Shown in pieces: positions 46,254 through 56,091 of a stretch of DNA of 64,000 bases. The notes below the pieces were generated by a model that saw only the letters and a program-made list of their open reading frames with translations, was not told the DNA's origin and searched no databases. Source of the stretch: Helicobacter sp. 13S00482-2 (lineage in GTDB: Bacteria > Campylobacterota > Campylobacteria > Campylobacterales > Helicobacteraceae); contig NZ_MLAT01000006.1 of assembly GCF_002272795.1 (NCBI RefSeq), positions 58,506-122,505 on the forward strand. The letters are read 5' to 3'. Within the stretch, counting starts at the first letter, position 1; each line of letters begins with the position of its first letter. Both the position numbers and the translations under genes were made by a program.

Positions 46254-47414
46254 ATGCTCGTTCATATCTGTTGTTCTGTTGATAGTCATTATTTCTTAAA
46301 TGAATTGACAAAGATTTATCCAAATGAAAAATTTATAGGGTTTTTTTATAATCCAAATATTCATCCAAAAAACGAATACGATTTAAGACTTGCAGATGTC
46401 AAAAGAAGTTGTGATATGTTAGACATTCAATTGATTGAAGGAGAATATGATACAAACAACTGGTTTAATGGAGTCAAAGGGCTAGAGAAAGAACCAGAAA
46501 AAGGAGATAGATGCATACAATGTTTTGATATCAGACTGATTAAAACTGCCTCTATGGCAAAGGAATTGGGAGAAAAAAAATTCACCACCACTCTGCTTTC
46601 GAGCCCTATGAAAGAACAAAAAATTCTTTATGCACAAGGAGATTCTATCGCGGAAAAAGAATTTTTGGAATTTGTCAAAATAGACGTAAGATCTAATGGA
46701 GGAACCCAAAAACAAAATGAACTTGCAAAAACAGATAACCTTTACAGACAAAATTATTGTGGGTGTCATTTTGCACTTGAGCAACAAAGAAATAATCAAA
46801 AAAGATTTTCTTTAGAAATGATGAGTCATATCGGATCGCAAATTCTTCCTGGAAGCATTGAAGAAAGAAGGGAAATCTTCACTCGTCGAAATGAACTTGA
46901 AAAACAAAACCAAGAGTATATCCTCACTCAGAGAAAATATTTAGTTTGGAGATTATTAAGTGCAAAAATTGAAAGAGGAGGGAGTCATATGCCTAGCTAT
47001 ATCCTCGCAAAATCTCAGAATAAAAAAGATGCACGAACGGGAACTATATTTTGGATTAAGCCAAATATATTCAAAGATACATCAAAATTTTATAATCTTG
47101 AGCAGAAAGCTTTAAAATACGAAAATGCTCCTACTCAAAAATATTTAGTTGGATATAGCAAAAAAGATGATAGCGTGTTTGTTCATCTGGATATGTTCAA
47201 TCTAATTTTAGGAACTTCATATAAAAATATTAAAGAACTCTTATATAATCCACCCAAATACAGTGATGAGATTTTTTTTAGAAATTTTCTATGTGGAGAT
47301 GATAGTATCAATCCAATTATTGTTATTGATGAAATCTATACAGAGAGTGTCAAAGTGAATATCAAATGCATCTTTCAAGAAGAGGCTATTTTTAGAGTCA
47401 TTCAAAATTTGTAA
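46254..47414 (+). CDS. queH: epoxyqueuosine reductase QueH
   Basis: Reduces epoxyqueuosine to queuosine in tRNA, the last step of the pathway, in species without QueG. The 386 residues begin LVHICCSVD with the adjacent Cys pair. CIQCFDIRL and NYCGCHF follow, supplying the second Cys group and further ligands. The C-terminal 190 residues are an extension beyond the catalytic DUF208 core, as in other Campylobacterota. queF at 22271 is the same pathway. Confidence 0.92.
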   Translation: MLVHICCSVDSHYFLNELTKIYPNEKFIGFFYNPNIHPKNEYDLRLADVKRSCDMLDIQLIEGEYDTNNWFNGVKGLEKEPEKGDRCIQCFDIRLIKTASMAKELGEKKFTTTLLSSPMKEQKILYAQGDSIAEKEFLEFVKIDVRSNGGTQKQNELAKTDNLYRQNYCGCHFALEQQRNNQKRFSLEMMSHIGSQILPGSIEERREIFTRRNELEKQNQEYILTQRKYLVWRLLSAKIERGGSHMPSYILAKSQNKKDARTGTIFWIKPNIFKDTSKFYNLEQKALKYENAPTQKYLVGYSKKDDSVFVHLDMFNLILGTSYKNIKELLYNPPKYSDEIFFRNFLCGDDSINPIIVIDEIYTESVKVNIKCIFQEEAIFRVIQNL

Positions 47415-47474
47415 TTAAAATATATTTTGCTAAAATTGTGAATCAATAAATATAAAAGATTGAGGTTTGAAAAA

Positions 47475-47930
47475 ATGATGGATATAAACAAAATCAAAAA
47501 AATACTTCCACACCGATACCCTATGCTTTTGGTCGATAGAGTGACTGATATTGTACCTCAAGCAAGTATCAAAGCATACAAAAATGTCACTGCCAATGAA
47601 GAAGTATTCTTAGGACATTTTCCTAATCAACCTATCTATCCTGGAGTAATGATTGTAGAAGGAATGGCACAAGCAGGTGGATTATTAGCATTTGTGAGTA
47701 CTTGGGGAGATGATTTAAGTATGGCAGAAGACAAGCTTGTTTATTTTATGACTATTGATAAAGTAAAATTTCGCATACCTGTGGTACCTGGCGATAGACT
47801 AGAATATGAGATAAATGTTATCAAGCATAAAGGAACCGTATGGCAACTTGAATGTAAAGCAATGGTAGAAGATAAATTAGTTGCAGAAGCTGAGATCAAA
47901 GCTATGGTTACAGAAGCAAAAAAGGAGTAA
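47475..47930 (+). CDS. fabZ: 3-hydroxyacyl-ACP dehydratase FabZ
   Basis: Dehydrates hydroxyacyl-ACP in fatty-acid elongation. About 151 residues from ATG 47475; a TTG reading from 47460 adds five residues lying on the ribosome site. Motifs: LPHRYPMLLVDR, GHFPNQPIYPGVMIVEGMAQAGG (catalytic His and Glu) and the hot-dog ending. It heads the fabZ-lpxA-clpX-mreB-mreC run, in H. pylori order, and shares substrate with LpxA. A likely -10 is TAAAAT at 47431-47436. Confidence 0.95.
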   Translation: MMDINKIKKILPHRYPMLLVDRVTDIVPQASIKAYKNVTANEEVFLGHFPNQPIYPGVMIVEGMAQAGGLLAFVSTWGDDLSMAEDKLVYFMTIDKVKFRIPVVPGDRLEYEINVIKHKGTVWQLECKAMVEDKLVAEAEIKAMVTEAKKE

Positions 47931-47931
47931 T

Positions 47932-48741
47932 ATGGCAATTGAACATAAAAAAGTGATAGCCCCCACTGCCATTATCAAAGAAGGTGCTAAAATTGCTGAA
48001 AATGTCGAAATAGGGGATTTTTGTGTTATTGGTGAAAATGTCGAAATAGGGGAGGGAAGCAAACTTTACAACAACGTGACTATTTTAGGAAATACAAAAA
48101 TAGGACGAAATAATACAATATTCCCTTATGCTGTGCTAGGCACAATTCCTCAAGATCTTAAATATGATGGGGAAGAAGTTGAACTCATCATTGGTGATAA
48201 AAATCTTATTCGCGAACATTGCATGATAAATCCAGGCACAAAAGGTGGGGGTAGCAAGACTATCATTGGAAATGAAAATCTCTTAATGGCGTTTGTTCAC
48301 ATCGCACATGATTGCATCATTAAAAATCACTGTATTCTAGCAAACAATGCTACATTAGGTGGGCACGTTGAAATGGGGGATTATGTCAATATTGGGGGAA
48401 TGACTCCTGTGCATCAATTTGTCCATATAGGGGATGGTTCAATGATAGCTGGGGGAAGCGTATTGACACAAGATATTCCGCCATTTTGTATGGCTGAGGG
48501 CAATCGAGCAATCATCAGAGGTTTGAATAAACATAGAATGAGGAAACTTTTTTCTCATGAAGATATTGATTTTATTAGCAAACTTTACAAAAGAATTTTT
48601 TCTTGTTCTGCGCCTATGAGAGAATTGGTACAAAATGAACTTGAACAAAACCCTCAAAATGAATATGTGCTAAGAATATGCAATTTTATACTACAATCAC
48701 AACGGGGCATTCCGATCAAAAAAGGTGTATTAGATGAATAA
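47932..48741 (+). CDS. lpxA: UDP-N-acetylglucosamine acyltransferase
   Basis: First enzyme of lipid A synthesis, O-acylating UDP-GlcNAc. The 269 residues from ATG 47932 begin one base after the fabZ TAA (a longer frame from 47881 lies inside fabZ). The hexapeptide left-handed helix is evident ([26 protein letters not shown]), with the catalytic His in [10 protein letters not shown] and the C-terminal helical bundle. Its coupling to fabZ balances fatty acid against lipid A. Confidence 0.95.
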   Translation: MAIEHKKVIAPTAIIKEGAKIAENVEIGDFCVIGENVEIGEGSKLYNNVTILGNTKIGRNNTIFPYAVLGTIPQDLKYDGEEVELIIGDKNLIREHCMINPGTKGGGSKTIIGNENLLMAFVHIAHDCIIKNHCILANNATLGGHVEMGDYVNIGGMTPVHQFVHIGDGSMIAGGSVLTQDIPPFCMAEGNRAIIRGLNKHRMRKLFSHEDIDFISKLYKRIFSCSAPMRELVQNELEQNPQNEYVLRICNFILQSQRGIPIKKGVLDE

Positions 48742-50002
48742 GAAAAGAATCTGCGATTTTTGCGGAAATAAAGAATCAGAGGATAGATTGATTTTTAATG
48801 GCATACAAGCCAACAAAGAAGCTCATATTTGCAATTACTGCATCAAATGTTTATATGATGGGATCTTTGGGAAGGTCAATTTAAATCCATTACCAGAGAA
48901 AGTCTTTCTAGAAAAATCACTCTCTCCAAAAGAACTCAAAAAAGCACTAGACGAATATGTTATCGGTCAAGAAAACGCAAAAAAAGTATTTTCCGTAGCC
49001 GTATATAATCATTACAAAAGGATATTCAGCAAAAATAACATTGTTGCGGATGTGGAAAATGATGTAGAAATATCAAAATCAAATATTCTACTCATTGGTC
49101 CAACAGGAAGTGGAAAAACCCTGATGGCACAAACATTAGCAAAATTTCTAGATATACCAATCGCTATATGCGATGCTACAAGCCTCACAGAAGCTGGTTA
49201 TGTTGGTGAAGATGTGGAAAATATTCTCACAAGGTTATTTCAAGCTGCTGATGAGGACATTGAAAAAACCCAAAAGGGGATTGTCTTCATTGATGAAATT
49301 GATAAAATATCTAGATTATCAGAAAACAGATCTATTACAAGAGATGTTTCAGGTGAAGGAGTGCAACAAGCACTCTTAAAAATTGTTGAAGGAAGTGTTG
49401 TGAATATTCCTCCAAAAGGTGGAAGGAAACATCCCAATCAGGAATTTATACAAATTGATACAAGTAATATTTTATTCATTTGCGGAGGAGCGTTTGAAGG
49501 TCTGAATGATATTATTAAAAAACGCTCTGGTAATAATATTTTAGGATTTGGTAGCGAGAAAAAAACAAAACTTCAACAAGATGACGTACTTAGCCTTGTA
49601 GAACCTCAAGATTTAGTAAGTTATGGACTCATTCCTGAACTCATTGGAAGATTACATGTCATCACAACACTCCAAGAAATCACAAAAGAAGCCATGATTG
49701 ATATTTTAATCAAACCAAAAAACTCCCTTATCAAACAATATCAAAAGTTATTTAAAATGGATGGGGTAGAGTTGGTATTTCAAAAAGAAGCCATTGAAAA
49801 TATAGCAGAACTTGCAATAGCTAGAAAAACTGGTGCTAGAGGACTTAGAGCCATCGTAGAAGAATTCACGACAGATATTATGTTTGATCTTCCTGACTTA
49901 AAGGGTTATGAAGTTATAATAACAAAAGAGTGCATCACAAAGACAGGGGAACCTATTTTGATTAAAAAGAAAAAAACCTCTCAAAAAGACAAAGGAGCAT
50001 AA
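48734..50002 (+). CDS. clpX: ATP-dependent Clp protease ATPase subunit ClpX
   Basis: AAA+ unfoldase feeding ClpP. The 422 residues start with the zinc domain (CDFCGNK, CNYC), then Walker A GPTGSGKT, Walker [11 protein letters not shown], the sensor region, and [12 protein letters not shown], which includes the ClpP-contacting IGF-like loop (here LGF). It starts inside the last codons of lpxA and its TAA overlaps the mreB ATG. Confidence 0.95.
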   Translation: MNKKRICDFCGNKESEDRLIFNGIQANKEAHICNYCIKCLYDGIFGKVNLNPLPEKVFLEKSLSPKELKKALDEYVIGQENAKKVFSVAVYNHYKRIFSKNNIVADVENDVEISKSNILLIGPTGSGKTLMAQTLAKFLDIPIAICDATSLTEAGYVGEDVENILTRLFQAADEDIEKTQKGIVFIDEIDKISRLSENRSITRDVSGEGVQQALLKIVEGSVVNIPPKGGRKHPNQEFIQIDTSNILFICGGAFEGLNDIIKKRSGNNILGFGSEKKTKLQQDDVLSLVEPQDLVSYGLIPELIGRLHVITTLQEITKEAMIDILIKPKNSLIKQYQKLFKMDGVELVFQKEAIENIAELAIARKTGARGLRAIVEEFTTDIMFDLPDLKGYEVIITKECITKTGEPILIKKKKTSQKDKGA

Positions 50003-51039
50003 TGGTATTAGATAAAATAATAGGGCTATTTTCACATGATATAGCTATTGATTTAGGCACAGCAAATACGATTGTTTTACTAAAAGGACAGGGGATTATC
50101 ATCAACGAACCTTCCATTGTAGCGGTAAAAACAGATAAATATGATAGAGATGGGACTATACTGGCTGTAGGACACGAAGCAAAGGAAATGATAGGGAAAA
50201 CACCTGGAGGAATTCAAGCAATCCGCCCTATGAAAGACGGAGTCATTGCAGATTTTGATGTGACTGAAAAAATGATCCGTTATTTTATTGAAAAAGCCCA
50301 CAAAAGAAAAACCTTGATTCGTCCTAGAGTAATGGTTTGCGTACCATATGGACTTACTGGAGTAGAAAGAAAAGCTGTCAAAGAATCTGCAATGAGTGCA
50401 GGGGCTAGGGAAGTGTTCTTGATAGAAGAACCAATGGCAGCTGCTATTGGTGCTGGATTGCCCGTTAGAGAACCTCAGGGAAGCTTGATTGTAGATATTG
50501 GAGGAGGGACAACAGAAATTGGAGTCATTTCTCTAGGGGGTCTAGTTATCAGTAAATCCATCAGGGTTGCTGGAGATAAATTAGATATTGCCATTGTGGA
50601 TTACATACGAAAAAAATACAATCTCCTAATTGGAGAACGTACGGGCGAAGAAATTAAAATCCAAATCGGATCAGCCTCTCCTTTAGAAGTTCCTTTATTG
50701 ATGCAAGTAAAAGGACGTGATCAAGTTAGTGGTCTTCTTAATACCGTAGAACTCACTAGCGAAGATATACGAGATGCCATCAAAGACCAACTCAGGGAAA
50801 TAAGCAATGCACTTAAGAGTGTGCTAGAATCTGTTCCACCAGATTTAGCAGGAGACATTGTAGAAAATGGAGTTGTTCTCACAGGAGGCGGGGCTTTGAT
50901 ACGAGGGCTAGATAAATACCTATCTGATATTGTCAAGCTTCCTGTATATATTGGAAATGAGCCACTATTGGCTGTAGCAAAAGGAACAGGTAAAGCAATA
51001 GAAGAGCTTGATTTATTGCACCATATTAATTTCTCTTGA
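50002..51039 (+). CDS. mreB: rod-shape determining protein MreB
   Basis: Bacterial actin that positions wall synthesis on the inner membrane. The 345 residues include the phosphate-1 motif DLGTANT, IGKTPGGIQAIRPMKDGVIADFDV, VDIGGGTTEIGV as phosphate-2, and the adenosine motif VLTGGGALIRG. It overlaps clpX by one base and is followed 16 nt later by mreC. Confidence 0.97.
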   Translation: MVLDKIIGLFSHDIAIDLGTANTIVLLKGQGIIINEPSIVAVKTDKYDRDGTILAVGHEAKEMIGKTPGGIQAIRPMKDGVIADFDVTEKMIRYFIEKAHKRKTLIRPRVMVCVPYGLTGVERKAVKESAMSAGAREVFLIEEPMAAAIGAGLPVREPQGSLIVDIGGGTTEIGVISLGGLVISKSIRVAGDKLDIAIVDYIRKKYNLLIGERTGEEIKIQIGSASPLEVPLLMQVKGRDQVSGLLNTVELTSEDIRDAIKDQLREISNALKSVLESVPPDLAGDIVENGVVLTGGGALIRGLDKYLSDIVKLPVYIGNEPLLAVAKGTGKAIEELDLLHHINFS

Positions 51040-51055
51040 GTAGGTAGGATAAACA

Positions 51056-51874
51056 ATGAGATACAAGCCACTGTCATTTATCGTTATTGTGGTGGCTCTG
51101 TTGTTTGTCATTTTTGATTCAAATCAGTTTTTACGCCATCAGACCTTGCAAGTAAGTGACGAAATTAAATTTTGGTTTTTTGACACAAAAGAAAACATCA
51201 AACTTTCTTACACAAAATATATCCATCAAGCACAAAACATTGAAAAATATCAAGAAAAACTGAAAAACTACGGGAAGCTAGAGCTACAATTACAAGCTAT
51301 GCAAACCCAACTAGAGCAAATATCTAATTTTTTAGGCGAAGAAAGAAATGATCAACATCCAGATTTTATACCTACAAAGGCATTTTCTTATGTTGGAATG
51401 GGCGATTATGATCGCATTTGGATGGATTTGGATATTTCCACATATCCAAAAAATAAGATTTTTGGGATTGTTCAAAATGGCAATGCATTAGGAATAGCAA
51501 TTATCAAAAATAATCGTCTGATGGGGCTACTGAATGGAAATGAAAATTGTAGTTACGCTGTGTATATTGGAAAAGAAAAAATTCCTGCAATCATTCGATA
51601 TGATAGCTCAAATCCTCAAAAAATTCTAGCTGATTTTATCCCTGCGTGGTTAAAGGTAAATGTAGATGATGAGGTCATCACAAGTGGCCTTGATGGTGTT
51701 TTTACACCCAATATCAAAGTGGGCAAAATCACATCTGTGATGCAAAATTATGGTTACAATACTGCAGAGCTATCTCCTTATGCACAAAAAAAAGATTTGA
51801 GTTATATGTGGCTCATTGACACAAAAAAGATACAAAGCAATTTTGGTTTTGACAATCAGGGCACTGAGAAATGA
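51056..51874 (+). CDS. mreC: rod-shape determining protein MreC
   Basis: Periplasmic scaffold of the elongasome. The 272 residues have an N-terminal membrane helix (LSFIVIVVALLFVIFDS), a coiled coil (about 55-95) and two beta domains. DDEVITSGLDGVFTPNIKVGKITSV is the recognised MreC segment. The stop overlaps the start of the glycosyltransferase gene, so that cassette may be read from the same transcript. Confidence 0.92.
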   Translation: MRYKPLSFIVIVVALLFVIFDSNQFLRHQTLQVSDEIKFWFFDTKENIKLSYTKYIHQAQNIEKYQEKLKNYGKLELQLQAMQTQLEQISNFLGEERNDQHPDFIPTKAFSYVGMGDYDRIWMDLDISTYPKNKIFGIVQNGNALGIAIIKNNRLMGLLNGNENCSYAVYIGKEKIPAIIRYDSSNPQKILADFIPAWLKVNVDDEVITSGLDGVFTPNIKVGKITSVMQNYGYNTAELSPYAQKKDLSYMWLIDTKKIQSNFGFDNQGTEK

Positions 51875-53967
51875 ATCCAAATCCCTTGGTGCAAAATTGT
51901 ATTAAAAATGTATCCAACATTCTACACAACTCTAATCAGAAGCAGCATATTGATTGTGCTATCAATGAACTTTTAAATTTAACAAGCAATGTTTCAATCA
52001 AAGAAATTCAGGACACTCTTAAAATTCAATCTCAAGAAACAGAACTCATTTGCAAACTCTTCAGAGACAAAATATATGATTTGATATTCTCAAAAGGGGA
52101 TATCGTTTCAAGTGCATATATGATTGTGTATTTATTTATCGACAAAAAACAAGACAACAGATTTGAAAGTCTCATTCAGATCGCAGACAATCATCTCTTT
52201 GGAAAAAATGGGGTCAATGAAGAAGAGAATATCATGCTCATTGAGCTAGGGAGTATTGCTAGAATTTTAGCTGGAAAAAAAGATGAGGGTATAAAATATT
52301 ACATCAAAAATATTTCCTTAATAGATATGCAAGTTTCTTCTGCTGACAAATCAGCTAGTTTTATATTGAATTTTTTTGACATATTGCAAATCCCTTTTGA
52401 ACTCCTCATAGAGGCTTTAAGCGAATTACTAGAAATATCCTATTTTATGTCCTTAGAAGCAAAACGTAGGCGATCAATTTTTAACTGGCAATTACAGGTG
52501 TTTTGGAATATAAAACATTTTTTTAATCATCGTGATTGGCTCAAACTCTATCCTCTTTGGGAAAAGATACTCTATGAACTCCTAGATCCTTCAGATTCTA
52601 AGAAAATAGATGAGGCACTATATGTGCATTTTTTTATTTATCATATGTGTGGAAATAGCTTTACATCGCAAGAACAATGGAAAGATTTCAATAAAAATAT
52701 CTCACAAAAAGCAAGTTTGATTTATGAAGAATTCTCACATACATTCAATCTGCCCAAACCCAAACCCATAAAAAAACCAAAAAAAATTATTGCATTTTTA
52801 CGCGATAGACTTGTAGAAAACTCTCCTTATAAAGTTGAATACAGTTTTTTAAAAGATTTGCTAGAAAACAGTGTGTTCAAACAATCCTATGAAATCAAAA
52901 TCTACAATATGTCATTCATAGAAAAAAGTGATGATGATTCTAGTATTAAAAAAAGCTATGAAGATATTGGAATTGAGGTCATTGACATAGCTTCTAGTTT
53001 TAATCGTGATGGTTATTATAATTCACATCTAGCAAAGGCTTTATGTATCCTTGAAAGGATGATAGCAGATAATGTTGATATACTCATCAGTCCTAACAAT
53101 GGATATGGAATCAGTGATTTTATTCTTGCTTGTAGAGTCGCACTCACTCAAATTTTTTGGAGTCATGGAAATTTTGTCTATGATGTTCCTCAAATCGACC
53201 TTAAACTAACTCATATTTGTGGAAATTTACCCATAATTCATCACGAAGGTTTTGAATTTATAGGTATCAATGTGCGAATGGATAATAAATTTTACAATCC
53301 ATTCATTCCCCCTGAAATAATTCAAAATGAACGTAAAAAATATCCTCAGGACAAATTGATAATTGGAATCATAGGACGTCTAACAAAAATCGACTCCATA
53401 GCATATCTTAAAGTCATCATCAAAATAATGCAAGAATATCCCAATACAATCTTTTTGGCATGCGGAAATGGGAATGTACATCAAATCAAAGAAAAAATCA
53501 CCTCAATAAATCCAGATATGACAGAAAGATTTTATTTTCCAGGTTATGTTAATAGTGCAATTTATGGACACATTATTGATTTTTGGCCTGATAGCTTTCC
53601 GATGCAACAAGGAGAAAGCAAGATTGAATTCAATGCAAAGGGTGGATTGCTTCTGATTCTTTCTAAAGAAAATCTCCAAGACAGGACAAAAAGGCTTCAA
53701 AATTGGATACAAAACAATCTCAAGGCCATAGAAACAGAATGTAAAAATAAAAATATTACATTGGATTTTTTCAAAAAAATACTAATAAAAGAGCTTTCCT
53801 ATATAGCCTTTGATGAAAATGATTATCTCAACAAAGCGTTTATATTGCTAAATGCTACAAAACAAGATAAGCAAAATCTAAAACAAAATAAAGAACTTAT
53901 CAGAAGTATTTATGAAGGCATTCGTAAAAATCAGGGTATTGATTCCTTTTTAAGGATTATCAAATAA
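51871..53967 (+). CDS. large GT-B glycosyltransferase-like protein with N-terminal helical domain
   Basis: A 698-residue cytoplasmic protein without a signal. Residues 1-300 are entirely helical-looking with no recognised motif. From about 300 the sequence turns into a two-Rossmann GT-B pattern: KKIIAFLRDRLVENSPYKVEY; NVDILISPNNGYGISDFILACRVALTQIFWSHG; and the nucleotide-sugar half IIGIIGRLTKIDSIAYL with ACGNGNVHQI. This layout (helical N-domain plus GT-B) recalls HMW1C/GT41-type protein glycosyltransferases, an inference from architecture only. It starts inside the end of mreC; two more glycan-type genes follow. Confidence 0.6.
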   Translation: MNPNPLVQNCIKNVSNILHNSNQKQHIDCAINELLNLTSNVSIKEIQDTLKIQSQETELICKLFRDKIYDLIFSKGDIVSSAYMIVYLFIDKKQDNRFESLIQIADNHLFGKNGVNEEENIMLIELGSIARILAGKKDEGIKYYIKNISLIDMQVSSADKSASFILNFFDILQIPFELLIEALSELLEISYFMSLEAKRRRSIFNWQLQVFWNIKHFFNHRDWLKLYPLWEKILYELLDPSDSKKIDEALYVHFFIYHMCGNSFTSQEQWKDFNKNISQKASLIYEEFSHTFNLPKPKPIKKPKKIIAFLRDRLVENSPYKVEYSFLKDLLENSVFKQSYEIKIYNMSFIEKSDDDSSIKKSYEDIGIEVIDIASSFNRDGYYNSHLAKALCILERMIADNVDILISPNNGYGISDFILACRVALTQIFWSHGNFVYDVPQIDLKLTHICGNLPIIHHEGFEFIGINVRMDNKFYNPFIPPEIIQNERKKYPQDKLIIGIIGRLTKIDSIAYLKVIIKIMQEYPNTIFLACGNGNVHQIKEKITSINPDMTERFYFPGYVNSAIYGHIIDFWPDSFPMQQGESKIEFNAKGGLLLILSKENLQDRTKRLQNWIQNNLKAIETECKNKNITLDFFKKILIKELSYIAFDENDYLNKAFILLNATKQDKQNLKQNKELIRSIYEGIRKNQGIDSFLRIIK

Positions 53968-53968
53968 A

Positions 53969-54949
53969 ATGAATAAAATAGGAATTTTAGGTTATGGCAA
54001 GGTAGGCCAGAATTTTTATGCTTTGTGCAAGGATTTAGATGCTTGTGTGTATGTCTATGATGATTTTTATTCAACCAACACAAACAGTTCAATGATTGGA
54101 GTAGATGAGAAAGAGTTAAAAAAATGTGATATTGTGGTGATTTGTACTGCCAAAGAATCTTTACGTGAAGACTTTTTTATCAAAACCATCACACTAGGAA
54201 TAGAAGAAAAAAAAGTACGTTTTTATACAGAGTGCTTTTATGCTTCATATTGTCTCAAATCTTCCATCAAAAAATATTTTACCCATAGTTTGATTGAATT
54301 TTTGTCAAAAGACACAGCCTTTTTAGCAGAACTAAAAAAAATCTTAAAAATTGCTTTTGAGGATATACCAAAAGTAGAAGAGAAGGTCAATTTTTACGAT
54401 AGCGTTTATACTCAAAACGAAATGTATTTCAAGGACTATACTCAAAGTCCTTATTATTTAGGCTGGAAATATGCTTTAAAAATCCTTCAGGACTATGGAT
54501 TGAAAAAAGCAAAAATTGTAGATATTGGTTGTGGAAATGGAGCATTTGCCAAGATGCTTTATGAAAACCATATTTGCTCATACACGGGTATTGATTTCAG
54601 CGATGAAGGTTTAAAAATTGCCCGAAAAAATATCCCTTCTTGGGCAAACTTCTTTATCAAAGAAAATATTTTTGAAAGCAAAATATTTGAAAAAAGCTAC
54701 ACGCACATCATCATATTTGAAATATTAGAACACATTCATAAAGATATAGAAATTCTATCAAAAATCAAACCTAAAACTGCTATCATTGGATCAGTCCCGA
54801 ACTTCTATTCACAAAGCCATATAAGGATTTTTGAAGACATTCAAGAAATCAAAAAAAGGTATGAATCAATCATAGACTTTTTAGATTTTTTTGAACTCAA
54901 ACTCAATCAGAATTCGAAAATATTTTATTTTCACGCGATTAAAAAATAA
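53969..54949 (+). CDS. fusion: dinucleotide-binding domain plus SAM methyltransferase
   Basis: A 326-residue two-part protein. Residues 1-95 form a Rossmann NAD(P)-type start (GILGYGKVGQNF, then CDIVVICTA). From about 145 a class I methyltransferase begins, with motif I VDIGCGNG at 184-191, the acidic residue in TGIDFSDEGL and FEILEHIHKD as motif IV/post-I. The first domain has no visible catalytic part of a dehydrogenase, so it may only bind ligand. It lies 1 nt after one glycosyltransferase and overlaps the next; it probably modifies a sugar or glycan. Confidence 0.7.
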   Translation: MNKIGILGYGKVGQNFYALCKDLDACVYVYDDFYSTNTNSSMIGVDEKELKKCDIVVICTAKESLREDFFIKTITLGIEEKKVRFYTECFYASYCLKSSIKKYFTHSLIEFLSKDTAFLAELKKILKIAFEDIPKVEEKVNFYDSVYTQNEMYFKDYTQSPYYLGWKYALKILQDYGLKKAKIVDIGCGNGAFAKMLYENHICSYTGIDFSDEGLKIARKNIPSWANFFIKENIFESKIFEKSYTHIIIFEILEHIHKDIEILSKIKPKTAIIGSVPNFYSQSHIRIFEDIQEIKKRYESIIDFLDFFELKLNQNSKIFYFHAIKK

Positions 54950-56088
54950 TGGCAAAAGTTCTAGTGCTCTGTGCAGCAAACCCTGCAATCAATCCAAGAC
55001 CCAACCGCATGATTGAATTATTAAAACATCAACACAAGGTTTGGGCAATGGGTATCAATGCCACCCCTATAGAAAAAGTAGAGGTTTTTAGCTATATGCC
55101 CTATAAAAAGCGAAATATGATTGGGGAAGCCAAACTGTATCTGAATGTGATTTTGAAAAAATGGGAAAAGCTCATTCACACCCCCAATCGTCTCAAGATT
55201 ATTGAGGTATTAAAATCTCATCGTTTTGATGTCATTATTTGCCATGATCTAGTGCTTCTACCCATTGTGCTATCACACAAACAAAACGCAAAAGTTCTAT
55301 TTGACGCAAGAGAATTCTATCCCGCTCAAAACAGTGCTAACCTAAGATGGAGATTGCTTTTTGCGAACTTCAATCATTATCTTTGCAAAACATATCTCCC
55401 CAAAGCTGATTTTATTGTCACTGTTTCAGAAGGATTAAAAAAAAGATACAAACAAGATTATGGAGTGGATTGTGAATTATTTTTCTCACTCCCTAATTAT
55501 CATAAAATAACTCCAAGCATATCAAACCAAGAAGATATTAAACTGATTTATCACGGTAGTGCCAATCCAAGCAGAAAGATTCAAGAGAGCATCAAGATAA
55601 TTGACTATCTAGATGATAGATTTTCCCTTGATATGATGCTGGTCAGTACTGATAATGAGTACATGCAATATTTAAAAAAAATTGTTCATCAAAAACAACG
55701 CAAAGGCAAAAAAATCAGGATCATTCCACCTGTATCATTTGAAAATATTATCCCATTTAGTTCTTCTTATGACATAGGTCTTTATCATATTCCCCCATCA
55801 AATTTTAACATCAAACACTCTTTGCCTAATAAATTTTTTGAATACATTCAAGCTAGACTCGCTTTGGCAATAACCCCAAGTGAAGAGATGATACCTTTTG
55901 TTCAACAATACCACAATGCCATCATCGCCAAAGATTTCTCTGCCAAATCAATGGCACAAGCAATCAACACACTAGATGCAAAAACGATTCAAAAATATAA
56001 ACACAATTCCTCAGATGCTGCAAAAAAGCTAAATCTAAATAGCAACAAAAAACTACTAGAGGAAATCATCGATCTGTTACTGAAGTAA
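54949..56088 (+). CDS. GT4-like glycosyltransferase
   Basis: A 379-residue GT-B enzyme. The N-terminal half shows VLVLCAANPAINPRPNRMIELL, then FDVIICHDLVLLPIVL and VLFDAREFYPAQ. The C-terminal nucleotide-sugar half shows YHGSANPSRKIQESIKIIDYL and the acceptor/donor segment YDIGLYHIPPSNFNIKHSLPNKFFEYIQARLAL, where the conserved Glu of GT4 enzymes lies in NKFFEY. It is the third gene of the cassette after mreC, cytoplasmic or membrane-associated. The target glycan is unknown. Confidence 0.75.
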   Translation: MAKVLVLCAANPAINPRPNRMIELLKHQHKVWAMGINATPIEKVEVFSYMPYKKRNMIGEAKLYLNVILKKWEKLIHTPNRLKIIEVLKSHRFDVIICHDLVLLPIVLSHKQNAKVLFDAREFYPAQNSANLRWRLLFANFNHYLCKTYLPKADFIVTVSEGLKKRYKQDYGVDCELFFSLPNYHKITPSISNQEDIKLIYHGSANPSRKIQESIKIIDYLDDRFSLDMMLVSTDNEYMQYLKKIVHQKQRKGKKIRIIPPVSFENIIPFSSSYDIGLYHIPPSNFNIKHSLPNKFFEYIQARLALAITPSEEMIPFVQQYHNAIIAKDFSAKSMAQAINTLDAKTIQKYKHNSSDAAKKLNLNSNKKLLEEIIDLLLK

Positions 56089-56091
56089 AAT

